From an uncultured Candidatus Saccharibacteria bacterium (GTDB lineage: Bacteria > Patescibacteriota > Saccharimonadia > Saccharimonadales > Saccharimonadaceae), in contig CAMUBZ010000011.1 of assembly GCA_947087275.1 (NCBI GenBank), positions 1 to 34,718 on the forward strand: a stretch of 34,718 nt of DNA, in the 5' to 3' direction. The notes under the pieces were generated by a model. The model had not been told where the DNA came from and made no database searches. It was given only the letters and a program-made list of their open reading frames with translations. Below, one piece after another: positions 1 through 7,561 of this stretch. The number at the start of each line of letters is the position of its first letter. Within the stretch, counting starts at the first letter, position 1. Made by a program: the position numbers and the translations under genes.

Positions 1-443
1 GCGTTCATTACATCATATACAATATTTGCCGCCTCAACTACCAAGCATTTTGGTAACCGTAATACAAGATGCTTACCGAAGTGCCCTTCATTTGTCGGCT
101 CACAGTGGCAAAATTCCACTTTGGCCTGTGGCTCCAATTGCTGTACTGTCTTCATAATCAAATCTTCATGTTCGTATTTCGTATTTAAGCAACAATCCAT
201 AAAAATCGTACCACGCTTGTCAAAACTATGACATGTCACATGGCTGTTCAATCCAATTCCAACCACACTAATCCCCGTATCCGCAATTGGCACCTGCTCT
301 ACACACAAAATTTCGCGATAATCTTCAATCCTAATCGCCAGAGCATTTTGCAAACTTGTCAACAGTTGTAACATCCAAGTCTCGTTATGCAATTTCTCCG
401 CTGGAACATCATACACATCAAAATAATACCGTTTTAAAGCCAT
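1..443 (-). CDS. S-adenosylmethionine decarboxylase-like protein (C-terminus beyond window)
   Basis: The minus-strand frame begins at ATG 441-443 behind a good Shine-Dalgarno (GGGAGG) and stays open for 147 codons to the window edge. The central block GLNSHVTCHSFDKRGTIF followed by MDCC resembles the prokaryotic AdoMet decarboxylase core, where a Ser in an E-S-H context becomes the pyruvoyl group and a later His and Cys assist catalysis. Here the equivalent is N-S-H, then C-H-S-F, then D-C-C, so the Glu before the Ser is replaced. If the call is right, the enzyme would make decarboxylated AdoMet for polyamine synthesis. The family call rests on this motif pattern only. The gene has its own consensus promoter and a long leader, unlike most neighbours. 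Confidence 0.5.
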   Translation of the reverse strand, partial: MALKRYYFDVYDVPAEKLHNETWMLQLLTSLQNALAIRIEDYREILCVEQVPIADTGISVVGIGLNSHVTCHSFDKRGTIFMDCCLNTKYEHEDLIMKTVQQLEPQAKVEFCHCEPTNEGHFGKHLVLRLPKCLVVEAANIVYDVMN

Positions 444-506
444 CCTTATTCCTCCCTGTTTTGTAAAGAACTTCATTTTCTGCAATAAATTACACTCTAT
501 ACCTCC

Positions 507-535
507 ATTATATCACACATTATGAAAAATGTCAA
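507..535 (-). promoter_or_regulatory. Consensus sigma70-type promoter for the AdoMetDC-like gene
   Basis: On the minus strand TTGACA (535-530) and TATAAT (512-507) are separated by exactly 17 bp. The -10 is followed by GGA. The predicted leader is about 60 nt with a Shine-Dalgarno. It belongs to the TATTG...TAYAATGGA promoter group seen at three other units in this window. Confidence 0.8.
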
Positions 536-543
536 TATATTAG

Positions 544-1734
544 CTAATCCCCGTGCTCAATCTTAGTCCAACCCACATGTTTCTTCAAAAGCGCTTTAAT
601 CGCACAGGGGATATACGTCACCAGATAAAGCGGGTTGAATAATATCGCCTTGATTTTCGTTTCAGTAGTCAAATCTAATTTCTCTCGTTTAATCATTTCT
701 ACAGTCACCAACATCAAAATCACATACACTCCCGCCAAGATTACTGGAATCGCAGCCAAAATATCCAAGGCTTTACCCATCATGCACAGTTCAATCACCG
801 TTCCAATCATAATTGCCACCACTCCCAAAATTGCAAAAATCGCTGGGCGCACGCCAATCTTCTCTTTCACTAAACTACCATAATTATCACCATGCTTTTT
901 GACTCGAATGAGTGGAATATACTTTTTGCGCGCCGAAAAGTAACCCTTAATCCACCGCACGCGTTGTGCGACTGTTTGACGATACCGCGTAGGCTGCTCA
1001 TCAAAGAACACAGCCTCCTCATTATAATATGTCGATAGACCATGCAAAGTAGCATAAAGTGATAGTTCATAATCCTCGGTCAAACTCACAAACGGCCAAC
1101 CCTGCCATTCTTCAATCAAATCACCAGCTATATAATAGCCCGTCCCCGAAAATATAATATTTGCCCCATGCGCCGCACGCTTACGGTTACTCATCACATT
1201 TATCATCGAAAACGTCAGGCTCGACACCGCCGCAATCACATTTGCATTGCCATTCTTTGAGTTACGATAACCAGTAGCAATTTCATACCCCTCAGCATAA
1301 ATTTTTAGCATTTCTGCCAAATAGTTTTTTGTCAAAATATTATCCGCATCAAAGACAAAATAGGCATTATAATGCTCACCTTTAGCCAAAATCTGACGCA
1401 CCGCCTCGTCCAAAGCGTAACCCTTGCGCTGTTTACTCACGTCTTCACGCAGAATCACGCTGTGTTGGTGCTGTTTGCAAATCTTGACCGTCGGATCATC
1501 CATTGCTTCTACAATCACATATACGTCTTGTGGTTTTACCTTCACCGTTTGCTGACGAATACTTTTGAGTAAATCACCAATCACCTTGCTTTCGTCGCGC
1601 GCCGCAATCAAAATTGCCACCCGTGGCACCCGATCACGCGGTTTCAGATTAACCTTATTCTGACGCAGAGCCGCACCCCCTTTGAGCCACAAGAACCCAG
1701 CATAAAACAGCAACAACAAACCTAGAATACTCAT
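544..1734 (-). CDS. Membrane glycosyltransferase, family 2
   Basis: This is a 396-residue processive-type GT2 enzyme. An N-terminal membrane segment (about 1-17) precedes a GT-A domain with the nucleotide-binding start RVAILIAARDES (about 38-49), the metal-binding DAD (129-131), the acceptor/base motif LTEDYEL (218-224) and QRVRW (257-261), the Q/RxxRW signature of hyaluronan and cellulose synthase-like enzymes. About three C-terminal membrane helices follow (about 295-390). It probably polymerises or transfers sugars at the cytoplasmic membrane for a surface polysaccharide; the substrate cannot be read from sequence. Its ATG overlaps the stop of the PF06541 gene (ATGA at 1731-1734), so the two are translationally coupled. 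Confidence 0.85.
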   Translation of the reverse strand: MSILGLLLLFYAGFLWLKGGAALRQNKVNLKPRDRVPRVAILIAARDESKVIGDLLKSIRQQTVKVKPQDVYVIVEAMDDPTVKICKQHQHSVILREDVSKQRKGYALDEAVRQILAKGEHYNAYFVFDADNILTKNYLAEMLKIYAEGYEIATGYRNSKNGNANVIAAVSSLTFSMINVMSNRKRAAHGANIIFSGTGYYIAGDLIEEWQGWPFVSLTEDYELSLYATLHGLSTYYNEEAVFFDEQPTRYRQTVAQRVRWIKGYFSARKKYIPLIRVKKHGDNYGSLVKEKIGVRPAIFAILGVVAIMIGTVIELCMMGKALDILAAIPVILAGVYVILMLVTVEMIKREKLDLTTETKIKAILFNPLYLVTYIPCAIKALLKKHVGWTKIEHGD

Positions 1735-2435
1735 GGCTGCTTGTCTGGATGCTCCATATTTGGGAAATAGTGTCGCAAGAAATCGTCGTTATAATAACTA
1801 TCACAAAACTCTCCCACCGGCGTAAACGGCGGAATATTATTGTGACGCAAGGTTTGACGAATAATCGCCGTCCACGATACTAGCATGTCTACCGCCATCA
1901 ACACCACCAGAATCACATAAATCCGATCACCAATCTTTACTGGAATTTGTTCAATCAAATTCGATACAGGCGGATATACCACCTTTACCAATAACCAACC
2001 CAGCACGCCCCACACCAACATAATCGGGATTGTTGTCCGACCGTTAATGTTCAAAAACAACTGACTATAATCCCATGACGTCGTATGTGTAAACACTTCT
2101 TGCAGCCAACTCACCAAATATTCTACCGCCCCTCCCAACACCGCCGCATAGACAAAAATCTGCCAATTCTTGAGCGGTTTACGCAACAAAAGATACACCA
2201 GCACCACCGCACCAAAACCATAAATTACATTAAACGGCCCATAAATCACCCCACGCCGCAATGCATGTTCCAATTGCCCTGTGGCCATATAATGTTGTAC
2301 CATAAACAGAATTTCTTCATAAATCGTGCCAATTACCGACCCCACCAAGAACACAAAAAACAGTTTTTTAAAGCATAAGCCCTCTGCAAATCTAGGTTCT
2401 TTTGCCGCAACCGGTTTCGTTTTTTGCTTTGCCAT
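1731..2435 (-). CDS. PF06541-type integral membrane protein (putative ABC transporter type IV)
   Basis: This 234-residue protein has a basic N-terminus and about five membrane helices. Motifs such as VGSVIGTIYEEILF, RRGVIYGPFNVIYGFGAV and EYLVSWLQE match the DUF1113/PF06541 family, annotated as a putative ABC-transporter permease with no firm function. It is first in a two-gene unit with the GT2 enzyme, so a role in export or envelope assembly is reasonable but inferred. A paralogue lies at 30101-30688 and shares the GxxYE, G.L.GP...YG and EY..GW motifs. A minus-strand TATAAT at 2452-2447 lies 11 nt from the ATG, so the leader would be only about 5 nt. Confidence 0.75.
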   Translation of the reverse strand: MAKQKTKPVAAKEPRFAEGLCFKKLFFVFLVGSVIGTIYEEILFMVQHYMATGQLEHALRRGVIYGPFNVIYGFGAVVLVYLLLRKPLKNWQIFVYAAVLGGAVEYLVSWLQEVFTHTTSWDYSQLFLNINGRTTIPIMLVWGVLGWLLVKVVYPPVSNLIEQIPVKIGDRIYVILVVLMAVDMLVSWTAIIRQTLRHNNIPPFTPVGEFCDSYYNDDFLRHYFPNMEHPDKQP

Positions 2436-2446
2436 ATTTAGACTCT

Positions 2447-2475
2447 ATTATAACATATTATGATTATGCTATAAT
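2447..2475. promoter_or_regulatory. Divergent -10 elements between PF06541 and C45 genes
   Basis: TATAAT occurs on the minus strand (2452-2447) toward the PF06541 gene and on the plus strand (2470-2475, extended as TGCTATAAT) toward the C45 gene. On the plus strand the ATG at 2482 starts exactly 6 nt after the -10, so the predicted transcript is leaderless. Confidence 0.65.
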
Positions 2476-2481
2476 AAGAAT

Positions 2482-3501
2482 ATGATTCAGTTTCGCGGTA
2501 CCAGGCAAGAGTTCGGCCAGTATTATGGCCTCCGACTAAAAGAATTTCATCACAATTTCTTTCGTCACACCAACGCCGAAACTTTGCGCAAACAACTCAA
2601 AATTTACGAGAAATTTTATCCCGAATTAGTCCAAGAAAAACTTGCTGCCGCCGAGATCCTCCATCAAGACCCGCAATATTTACTGTATGAAGATTTTGCC
2701 GCACCCGTCGATTCGCAGCGTCGTCGCGCCAAGCAAAACCGGCATATCGATGTCGACGCCTGCACGATTTTTGCCATCCGCGAAAATGGCAAAGTTTTTG
2801 TCGGGCGTAATTATGATTGGCTCCCCGAGGCCCGCGAGTTCTTTGAGTGCTACGATATCAGCATCGAGGGCGCCAACCGTTATTTTGCCTTCTCCGATGA
2901 ATCTACTTGGGGTCGCCACGTCGGCCGTCGTAGCCGCAAAGTTTATGCCGAAGATGCCATCAACGAATACGGACTTTATATTGGTCTCACCGCTTCCAAA
3001 ATTGCTAAGTGGAATTATGGACTCACACCCTCACATCTCATCCGTTACATCGCCGAGCATTGCAAAACCACGCGCCAGGCTCTCAACGTCTTTGCTAAAA
3101 TGCCCTGCGCCGTGCCCAAAAACTTTTTAATTGCTGACGCCACCGGCAACCTTGCCGTAGTTGAACATGCCAGCCGTAATTACGAAGTCCTTCGTCCCGA
3201 CCCAACCGGCGTCATTATCCAGACCAACCACTGCCTCGCGCCCAAACTCCAACATATCGACCAAGCCGGCAAAGTCAACCCGCGCACCGATTCTTTCTTG
3301 CGTTATCAAGAAGCCAGCTATCTCATCCGTGAACAAATGCCTAATTTCCAGTTCACCGACCTCTGGCGGATTTTGCGCCAATCCCACTACGTATATAATG
3401 AAGATACCATCTGGTCACTTGCTCTCGAACTCAGTGAGCAACGCTTCAACATCTATTACGACACCGCCATGGGCCAAAAGCACACCAAGTTCGGCTTTTG
3501 A
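2482..3501 (+). CDS. C45-family Ntn hydrolase (acyl-transferase/penicillin-acylase-like)
   Basis: This 339-residue protein has the pattern of the peptidase C45 / acyl-CoA:6-APA acyltransferase (PF03417) and choloylglycine-hydrolase-like Ntn hydrolases. DACTIFAIRENGKVFVGRNYDW (about 92-113) contains the candidate nucleophile Cys94, followed by the family G-R-N-Y-D-W segment. Members autoprocess so that Cys becomes the N-terminus; here about 93 residues would be removed. The likely reaction is amide-bond hydrolysis or acyl transfer on a small substrate, which cannot be named. No signal peptide is visible. The start follows TGCTATAAT by 6 nt without a Shine-Dalgarno. The stop codon abuts the extended -10 of the next gene. 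Confidence 0.7.
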   Translation: MIQFRGTRQEFGQYYGLRLKEFHHNFFRHTNAETLRKQLKIYEKFYPELVQEKLAAAEILHQDPQYLLYEDFAAPVDSQRRRAKQNRHIDVDACTIFAIRENGKVFVGRNYDWLPEAREFFECYDISIEGANRYFAFSDESTWGRHVGRRSRKVYAEDAINEYGLYIGLTASKIAKWNYGLTPSHLIRYIAEHCKTTRQALNVFAKMPCAVPKNFLIADATGNLAVVEHASRNYEVLRPDPTGVIIQTNHCLAPKLQHIDQAGKVNPRTDSFLRYQEASYLIREQMPNFQFTDLWRILRQSHYVYNEDTIWSLALELSEQRFNIYYDTAMGQKHTKFGF

Positions 3502-3510
3502 TGCTATAAT
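3502..3510 (+). promoter_or_regulatory. Extended -10 (TGCTATAAT) for the FabG-like gene
   Basis: TGCTATAAT begins immediately after the C45 stop codon. The predicted transcript has a leader of about 28 nt carrying GGAGG at 3534-3538, 6 nt before ATG 3545. No convincing -35 is seen. Confidence 0.6.
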
Positions 3511-3544
3511 AGATACAGATTTATTAGACAGTTGGAGGCACAAT

Positions 3545-4303
3545 ATGACTATTGAAGGCTTATTAGAAAATAAAGTCGCCGTTGTTACTGGTGGCACCCG
3601 GGGGATCGGCCTCGCTATCGTACGCAAATTCTTAGAGCAAGGTGCAACCGTCGTCTTATTTGGCTCACGCCAAGAAACCGCTGACGCTGCCGTCACTAAA
3701 TTACATGAAGAAAACTCCGCGTGGCCGGTTTTTGGCCTCGCTCCAAATCTCAGCGATTATACTAGCGTCGAGCAGGCGTTTCAGCAGATTTTGCAAGACC
3801 ATGGCAAGATCGACATCCTTGCCAATAACGCCGGCATCTCCGCACGTGAGTCTTTATATGATTATAAGCCTGAAGATTTTGACAAAATCATGGACCTGAA
3901 CGTTAAGGCCTTGTTCAACTGTAGTAAAGCCGTAGCACCATCCATGCGCGACCAAGGTGGCGGCTGCATTATCAATACCAGTTCGATGGTCAGCATTTAT
4001 GGCCAAGCCGCCGGTTGTGGCTACCCAGCCTCCAAATTTGCTGTTAATGGCCTTACCAAATCCCTGGCTAGGGAATTAGGCAAAGACGGTATTCGCGTCA
4101 ACGCTGTTGCCCCCGGCGTTACTAAGACCGACATGCTCGCAAATCTCCCCACAGAAATGGCTGCCCGAGTTTCTGCCGGCATCCCTCTCGGTCGCCCTGG
4201 TGAGCCCGAAGAAATCGCCAACGTCTTTCTCTTCCTTGCCAGCAACCTCGCTAGCTACGTCACGGGGGCAGTCGTCTCCGTGGATGGCGCCACGCAAGTC
4301 TAG
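3545..4303 (+). CDS. fabG: SDR-family oxidoreductase, FabG-like 3-oxoacyl-ACP reductase
   Basis: This is a 252-residue classical short-chain dehydrogenase with the cofactor motif TGGTRGIG (15-22), NNAG (94-97), a catalytic Ser (about 146-147), Tyr160 and Lys164 in YPASK, and the PG-x-(V/T)-x-T-x-M segment after the active site. It would reduce a keto group with NAD(P)H. Length and motifs match FabG, but no other fatty-acid gene is nearby, so the substrate is open. The ATG at 3545 is chosen because GGAGG lies 6 nt upstream; the frame is open further upstream, but that part overlaps the C45 gene and has no start signals. Confidence 0.85.
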   Translation: MTIEGLLENKVAVVTGGTRGIGLAIVRKFLEQGATVVLFGSRQETADAAVTKLHEENSAWPVFGLAPNLSDYTSVEQAFQQILQDHGKIDILANNAGISARESLYDYKPEDFDKIMDLNVKALFNCSKAVAPSMRDQGGGCIINTSSMVSIYGQAAGCGYPASKFAVNGLTKSLARELGKDGIRVNAVAPGVTKTDMLANLPTEMAARVSAGIPLGRPGEPEEIANVFLFLASNLASYVTGAVVSVDGATQV

Positions 4304-4311
4304 GCTAAGTA

Positions 4312-4340
4312 TTGACAAATTTCAACTTTCGTGATACAAT
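4312..4340 (+). promoter_or_regulatory. Promoter of the ubiquitin-like operon
   Basis: TTGACA (4312-4317) and TACAAT (4335-4340) have 17-bp spacing, and the -10 is followed by GGAGG. The leader of about 90 nt contains a small hairpin (GAGGG...CCCTC) and AAGAAGG before the TTG start of the first gene. A 13-codon reading frame (ATG 4347) lies in the leader but its GGAGG is too close to the ATG to be convincing. Confidence 0.8.
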
Positions 4341-4436
4341 GGAGGCATGAGGGTAGTTTTTGTCGCCCTCAAGCGGAACTATAGCTAAAATGCTATGATT
4401 CCTTAAAAATTCAGTTGAAGAAAGAAGGTGTTTTAT

Positions 4437-5735
4437 TTGAAACGACGTTCCAAAACCGACTACTCTGATATTAGCTTTCGCTACTTGAGTGGCCCTCTTG
4501 CTTCGGTCACACTTGTGGTGGCTTTTTTCAGCGCAGTGGTCCTTTTGTTGGGCACCACTGTGGTAAGCGGAAACTATGATGCGAGCATCGAGCATAATCA
4601 AACCGCCCAAAAATTCAATCAGTTATCGCTGACAGAGCGTCAACTAATAACTGAGTGGTCTGAATTAGAAGTGGATGCAGGAACCTATTTAATGACCTTG
4701 AAGGACGACCCACTACGCGTTGGTGAGTTTGTCCCCCGATGCTTACTGGTCGCTATTGGGGTTCTTATCGTCGTACTCTCCGCAACACTGTTCCTCTATT
4801 ATTGGGACGAGAAGCGCTCAGACCATTTTTTGGCCGATTTGCCTTTAGGCACCGCATACGGTTGGTTCCTATTCTTTGGCATGTTTGTTGCCTGGCCAAT
4901 CCTAATAGTCAGTGCACTACGCATGTGGCGATATTTTCGCCCTCAGCACAAAGCTGAAAAGGCAATCGTGGAGCAACAGGCCGAGGCTGAACTGTCCGAT
5001 GAGCAAGTTTATCAGCTAGCACAATCACCCAAAATCCGCAAAATGCGCGTAGCACGTCAAGTCTACGTTAATTATCGCGCTCGCGGTATGACACAAACTC
5101 AGCAAAAACTGATCGAGGCCGCCGAAGGGCGAGTTGAAGAACTTAAGCACGACATTCGCGACTATGGCCAAAAAATCCAGCGCAAGCAACGTGAGCTCGG
5201 TGAGGCGAAGGCTGAGTTGCAAAACTTAACTACCGTCAAAATCTCTGCCCAAGCTACTCGCTCTCAAGCAAAAACCGAATGGAAATTGCTGAGCGAAATG
5301 CGTGGCGTGGCAAACATTACTGCTCAAAAGGGCCGAGGTAAACGACCAGACAAAATCTTTATTTTGGTCAAAGTACGTGTGCCGTATCGTAACCATGTTT
5401 ATGATTTTGGCGACTATCGTATTATGCTTTGCGGAACCACATTCGAATGCAAGCGCGTGCGTTCTGGAGTTAAAGTCGACCATACCAGCACATATCCAGA
5501 CTATAACGAGTCTAGAGGATTTTGCTTTGGTAGTCGGCGAGAAACAATTCTGGACTACTTAGGACAAGGCAAAATCATTGAGGCAGTTACACTAATGATT
5601 GATTGCTTGCATTCTGTTAATGACGGAGTAGAAAGTTACATTCCGGAGTGTTTTCGTAAAGTTGCAACCGTTGAACGTGCAAAACGGCGCCTGAGGCGCC
5701 AAGCCAAAGACAAAGGAGGGAAATCAAATGGCTAA
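4437..5735 (+). CDS. Membrane-anchored coiled-coil protein with E2/UBC-like C-terminal domain
   Basis: This 432-residue protein is the first gene of the Ubl operon. Three membrane helices (about 22-44, 101-122, 140-163) are followed by a charged coiled coil (about 172-290) and a C-terminal domain (about 300-405). The latter resembles E2 conjugating folds: beta strands (IFILVKVRVPY), an H-x-S-T-Y-P-D-Y segment, a Cys in RGFCFGSR (Cys363), then two helices ending MIDCLHSVND, comparable to the HP-N-x-G-x-(I/C)-C...L...NP path of E2s and of bacterial E2-like proteins in JAMM/E1/Ubl operons. Cys363 is the candidate active site. The E2 call is a pattern inference, not proven homology. Start TTG 4437 is chosen because AAGAAGG lies 8 nt upstream; an in-frame GTG at 4428 overlaps that site. 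It overlaps the JAMM gene by 8 nt. Confidence 0.6.
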   Translation: MKRRSKTDYSDISFRYLSGPLASVTLVVAFFSAVVLLLGTTVVSGNYDASIEHNQTAQKFNQLSLTERQLITEWSELEVDAGTYLMTLKDDPLRVGEFVPRCLLVAIGVLIVVLSATLFLYYWDEKRSDHFLADLPLGTAYGWFLFFGMFVAWPILIVSALRMWRYFRPQHKAEKAIVEQQAEAELSDEQVYQLAQSPKIRKMRVARQVYVNYRARGMTQTQQKLIEAAEGRVEELKHDIRDYGQKIQRKQRELGEAKAELQNLTTVKISAQATRSQAKTEWKLLSEMRGVANITAQKGRGKRPDKIFILVKVRVPYRNHVYDFGDYRIMLCGTTFECKRVRSGVKVDHTSTYPDYNESRGFCFGSRRETILDYLGQGKIIEAVTLMIDCLHSVNDGVESYIPECFRKVATVERAKRRLRRQAKDKGGKSNG

Positions 5736-6282
5736 AATTATTTTGCATATTCCAATTCAAATTTGGCAGCGCATTCGGTATTACATCGATGCCTGCGCAC
5801 CACGCGAGGTTACCGGCATCGGCACAATTGAAGTCGTTACTTCCACGGAACTCTGCGTCACCGAAATCTTTCTCCCCAATCAATGCTCGAACGCTGGCTA
5901 TTGCGAGTGTGACGACGAAGCACTGAATGGGATTATCTTCAATCTTGTTGAAGATAATCCAGCCGAGGCTGGCAAATTGCGTTTTCGTTGGCACTCTCAT
6001 GCCAACGGGCAGTGTTTTTGGTCTACCACAGATCAAAACGACATCAATAATTGGCAATCCGAGTGGGTAGTAAATTTAGTTTCCAATGTGAAAGGCGACA
6101 TCTTGGCGAGATTAGACATTTTCGAGCCATTTCGTGTCGCAAACATACCGCTGGAAACCATAATTGAATTTCCGGAGAGCGAAGAATTACGCGCGCAATG
6201 TTTTGCCGAAGCCAAACAAAAGGTGCGCGCCATACCGAATCCGTCAGTTTTGCCGGATGGGAAAGGAGGCATTTTAGCATGA
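5728..6282 (+). CDS. JAMM/MPN-domain metalloprotease (deubiquitinase-like)
   Basis: This 184-residue protein carries a complete JAMM zinc site: Glu27 (REVTG), then His89-Ser-His91, seven residues, Ser99, two residues, Asp102, in WHSHANGQCFWSTTD. In bacterial Ubl operons such enzymes trim the Ubl tail or cleave Ubl-target isopeptide bonds. The gene sits between the E2-like and E1-like genes, overlaps the former, and its TGA overlaps the next ATG (6279-6282). AAAGGAGG precedes the start. It is probably cytoplasmic; no signal peptide or membrane segment is visible. The motif is decisive for the family; the substrate role is inferred from context. Confidence 0.88.
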   Translation: MAKIILHIPIQIWQRIRYYIDACAPREVTGIGTIEVVTSTELCVTEIFLPNQCSNAGYCECDDEALNGIIFNLVEDNPAEAGKLRFRWHSHANGQCFWSTTDQNDINNWQSEWVVNLVSNVKGDILARLDIFEPFRVANIPLETIIEFPESEELRAQCFAEAKQKVRAIPNPSVLPDGKGGILA

Positions 6283-6938
6283 GCCAAACTTTTGACTATT
6301 CTGACCAGCATAAAATCTTTGACACCGAAACTTGGGGTTGGCCGATACATTTAATTGGCGCTGGTGGCATCAATAATTTAGTTGGGCCAACTCTGGCCAA
6401 AATGGGCATCAACGAAATCCACATCTGGGATGATGACATTCTGGAAGTGCGTAATTATCCTACTGAAGTAGCTTACAGCTACAAAATGGTTGGACGTCCT
6501 AAAGTTGCCGCCATGGCCGACACAATCTACTACTTGCGCCCTGATGTCAATGTTTATCAGCATCAAGAACGTATTACCGCCGAAACACAGCTTAACGGAA
6601 TTGTGATTTCGGGCGTTGATTCCATGGCAAGTCGCCAGACGATCTGGCAATGCATCCAAAACAACTTTTTGGAAATCCCGTTTTTCATTGACGGCCGCAG
6701 TGCTGGCGAAGAGACTGCAATTTTTGCTTTCTCGCCCAGCGATATGGACTCCGCCGAAATCTATAGCGAAGACTGGCTGTTCGACGATGGCGAAGTACTA
6801 GAACTGGAATGCGGCGCACGCAACATTGGCTATATTGCCGATTATATGGCAGCTGAAATCTGCCGTTTAATCACCAGATTTCATCGGAATCTTCCGGTGG
6901 AATTCTATAGACACAGAAATTTTGCCAACGAAAATTAA
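6279..6938 (+). CDS. ThiF/E1-like adenylating enzyme
   Basis: This 219-residue protein has the E1/ThiF/MoeB Rossmann core: GAGGINN (27-33) for ATP, the acidic run DDD (51-53) leading to EVRN (56-59), Lys75 in GRPK, and Asp114...Arg119 (VDSMASR). A later segment, IDGRSAGEE then LECGARNIGYIA, resembles E1 variants of bacterial Ubl/JAMM operons, and Cys178 is the candidate thioester cysteine. It would adenylate the Ubl C-terminus and pass it to the E2-like protein. The ATG at 6279 overlaps the JAMM stop and has AAAGGAGG 9-10 nt upstream. No moeA, moaE, thiG or other cofactor genes accompany it, arguing against a thiamine or molybdopterin role. Confidence 0.87.
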   Translation: MSQTFDYSDQHKIFDTETWGWPIHLIGAGGINNLVGPTLAKMGINEIHIWDDDILEVRNYPTEVAYSYKMVGRPKVAAMADTIYYLRPDVNVYQHQERITAETQLNGIVISGVDSMASRQTIWQCIQNNFLEIPFFIDGRSAGEETAIFAFSPSDMDSAEIYSEDWLFDDGEVLELECGARNIGYIADYMAAEICRLITRFHRNLPVEFYRHRNFANEN

Positions 6939-6951
6939 AGGAGGAAAAATC

Positions 6952-7191
6952 ATGGCAGAAAACAAAGCACAGGGAACTGTAAACGTAGCAAATGGTGCCG
7001 GCAATGTACCGACGGCAATCGACTGGTACCCCGGCGATACCGTTGCCAGTATTCTGGAACGCGCAAATATCACCATTGAACATGGACAGGCCGCCACACT
7101 TGGCAAAAGACGGGTGAAACGCCCCGCAAAGACGCCTGTAGAATCAGGTGCAACCATCGTAATTGCCGGCAAGATCAGCAACGGACGCTAA
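6952..7191 (+). CDS. Beta-grasp ubiquitin-like protein (candidate Ubl modifier)
   Basis: This is a 79-residue protein and the last gene of the operon. The pattern WYPGDTVASILERANI (25-40), then TPVESGATIVIAGKI (61-75), follows the ThiS/MoaD/ubiquitin beta-grasp layout with a C-terminal strand ending in a flexible tail. The tail is SNGR rather than GG, so a JAMM cut that removes Arg79 would expose Gly78 for adenylation. That is inference. AAAGGAGG lies 6-7 nt before ATG 6952. The first 20 residues are Gly/Ala/Asn-rich and probably flexible. Position next to E1, JAMM and E2-like genes supports the modifier role more than the sequence alone. Confidence 0.7.
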   Translation: MAENKAQGTVNVANGAGNVPTAIDWYPGDTVASILERANITIEHGQAATLGKRRVKRPAKTPVESGATIVIAGKISNGR

Positions 7192-7222
7192 ACCAATTTC
7201 TTACAACTGAATATCGCATTAA

Positions 7223-7248
7223 GGGCAGACTACGGTCTGTCCTTTTTT
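7223..7248 (+). terminator. Rho-independent terminator of the Ubl operon
   Basis: An 8-bp stem, GGGCAGAC / GTCTGTCC with loop TACG, is followed by TTTTTT. Confidence 0.9.
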
Positions 7249-7262
7249 ACACAAACTAGTCT

Positions 7263-7290
7263 TGTAGGGAAACTGCAAGCGTGATATAAT
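7263..7290 (+). promoter_or_regulatory. Promoter of tRNA-Ala
   Basis: TTGTAG (7263-7268) and TATAAT (7285-7290) have 16-bp spacing and lie 10 bp upstream of the mature tRNA. Confidence 0.6.
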
Positions 7291-7299
7291 AATAGCAAC

Positions 7300-7376
7300 G
7301 GGGTATTAGCTCAGTTGGCTAGAGCGCTTCAATGGCATTGAAGAGGTCATGAGTTCGAGTCTCATATACTCCACCA
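7300..7376 (+). tRNA. tRNA-Ala (GGC)
   Basis: Acceptor arms GGGGTAT / ATACTCC pair and include the G3:U70 wobble that is the identity element of tRNA-Ala. The anticodon loop reads A-T-GGC-A-T on a CTTCA/TGAAG stem. The T-arm has GTTCGAGTC, and CCA is encoded at 7374-7376. Confidence 0.95.
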
Positions 7377-7392
7377 CAGTTTAGAATTAGAA

Positions 7393-7551
7393 TCAAAGTA
7401 ATCTTCTAACCCATATAAAAGCCTTCATAACATCACGCATCTGCTTAGAATTTTCACTGTCAAAGTCCTCCTTAACATAGCGAGCAAACATAAAGGCTTG
7501 GTCGGTATGTGAACTAAAACAATAAACAACTTCCGAGTCGCCACAAAAAGA
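7393..7551 (-). pseudogene. Gene fragment (C-terminal 52 codons, no start)
   Basis: The minus-strand frame from just after a TAA (7554-7552) to a TGA (7395-7393) has protein-like composition (it contains YVKEDFDSENSKQMRDVMKA) and no upstream start codon; the first ATG would leave only 34 residues. It reads like the 3' end of a lost gene downstream of tRNA-Ala. The family is not recognised. Confidence 0.35.
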
Positions 7552-7561
7552 TTAACAAAAT

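Noticed and set aside
3161-3544. Longer N-terminus for the FabG-like protein
   Set aside because: It would overlap the C45 gene in another frame; the Shine-Dalgarno and promoter point to ATG 3545, and the SDR core begins there.
4347-4388. 13-codon ORF in the Ubl operon leader as a leader peptide
   Set aside because: Its GGAGG is only 1 nt from the ATG and the segment is better explained by a small hairpin.
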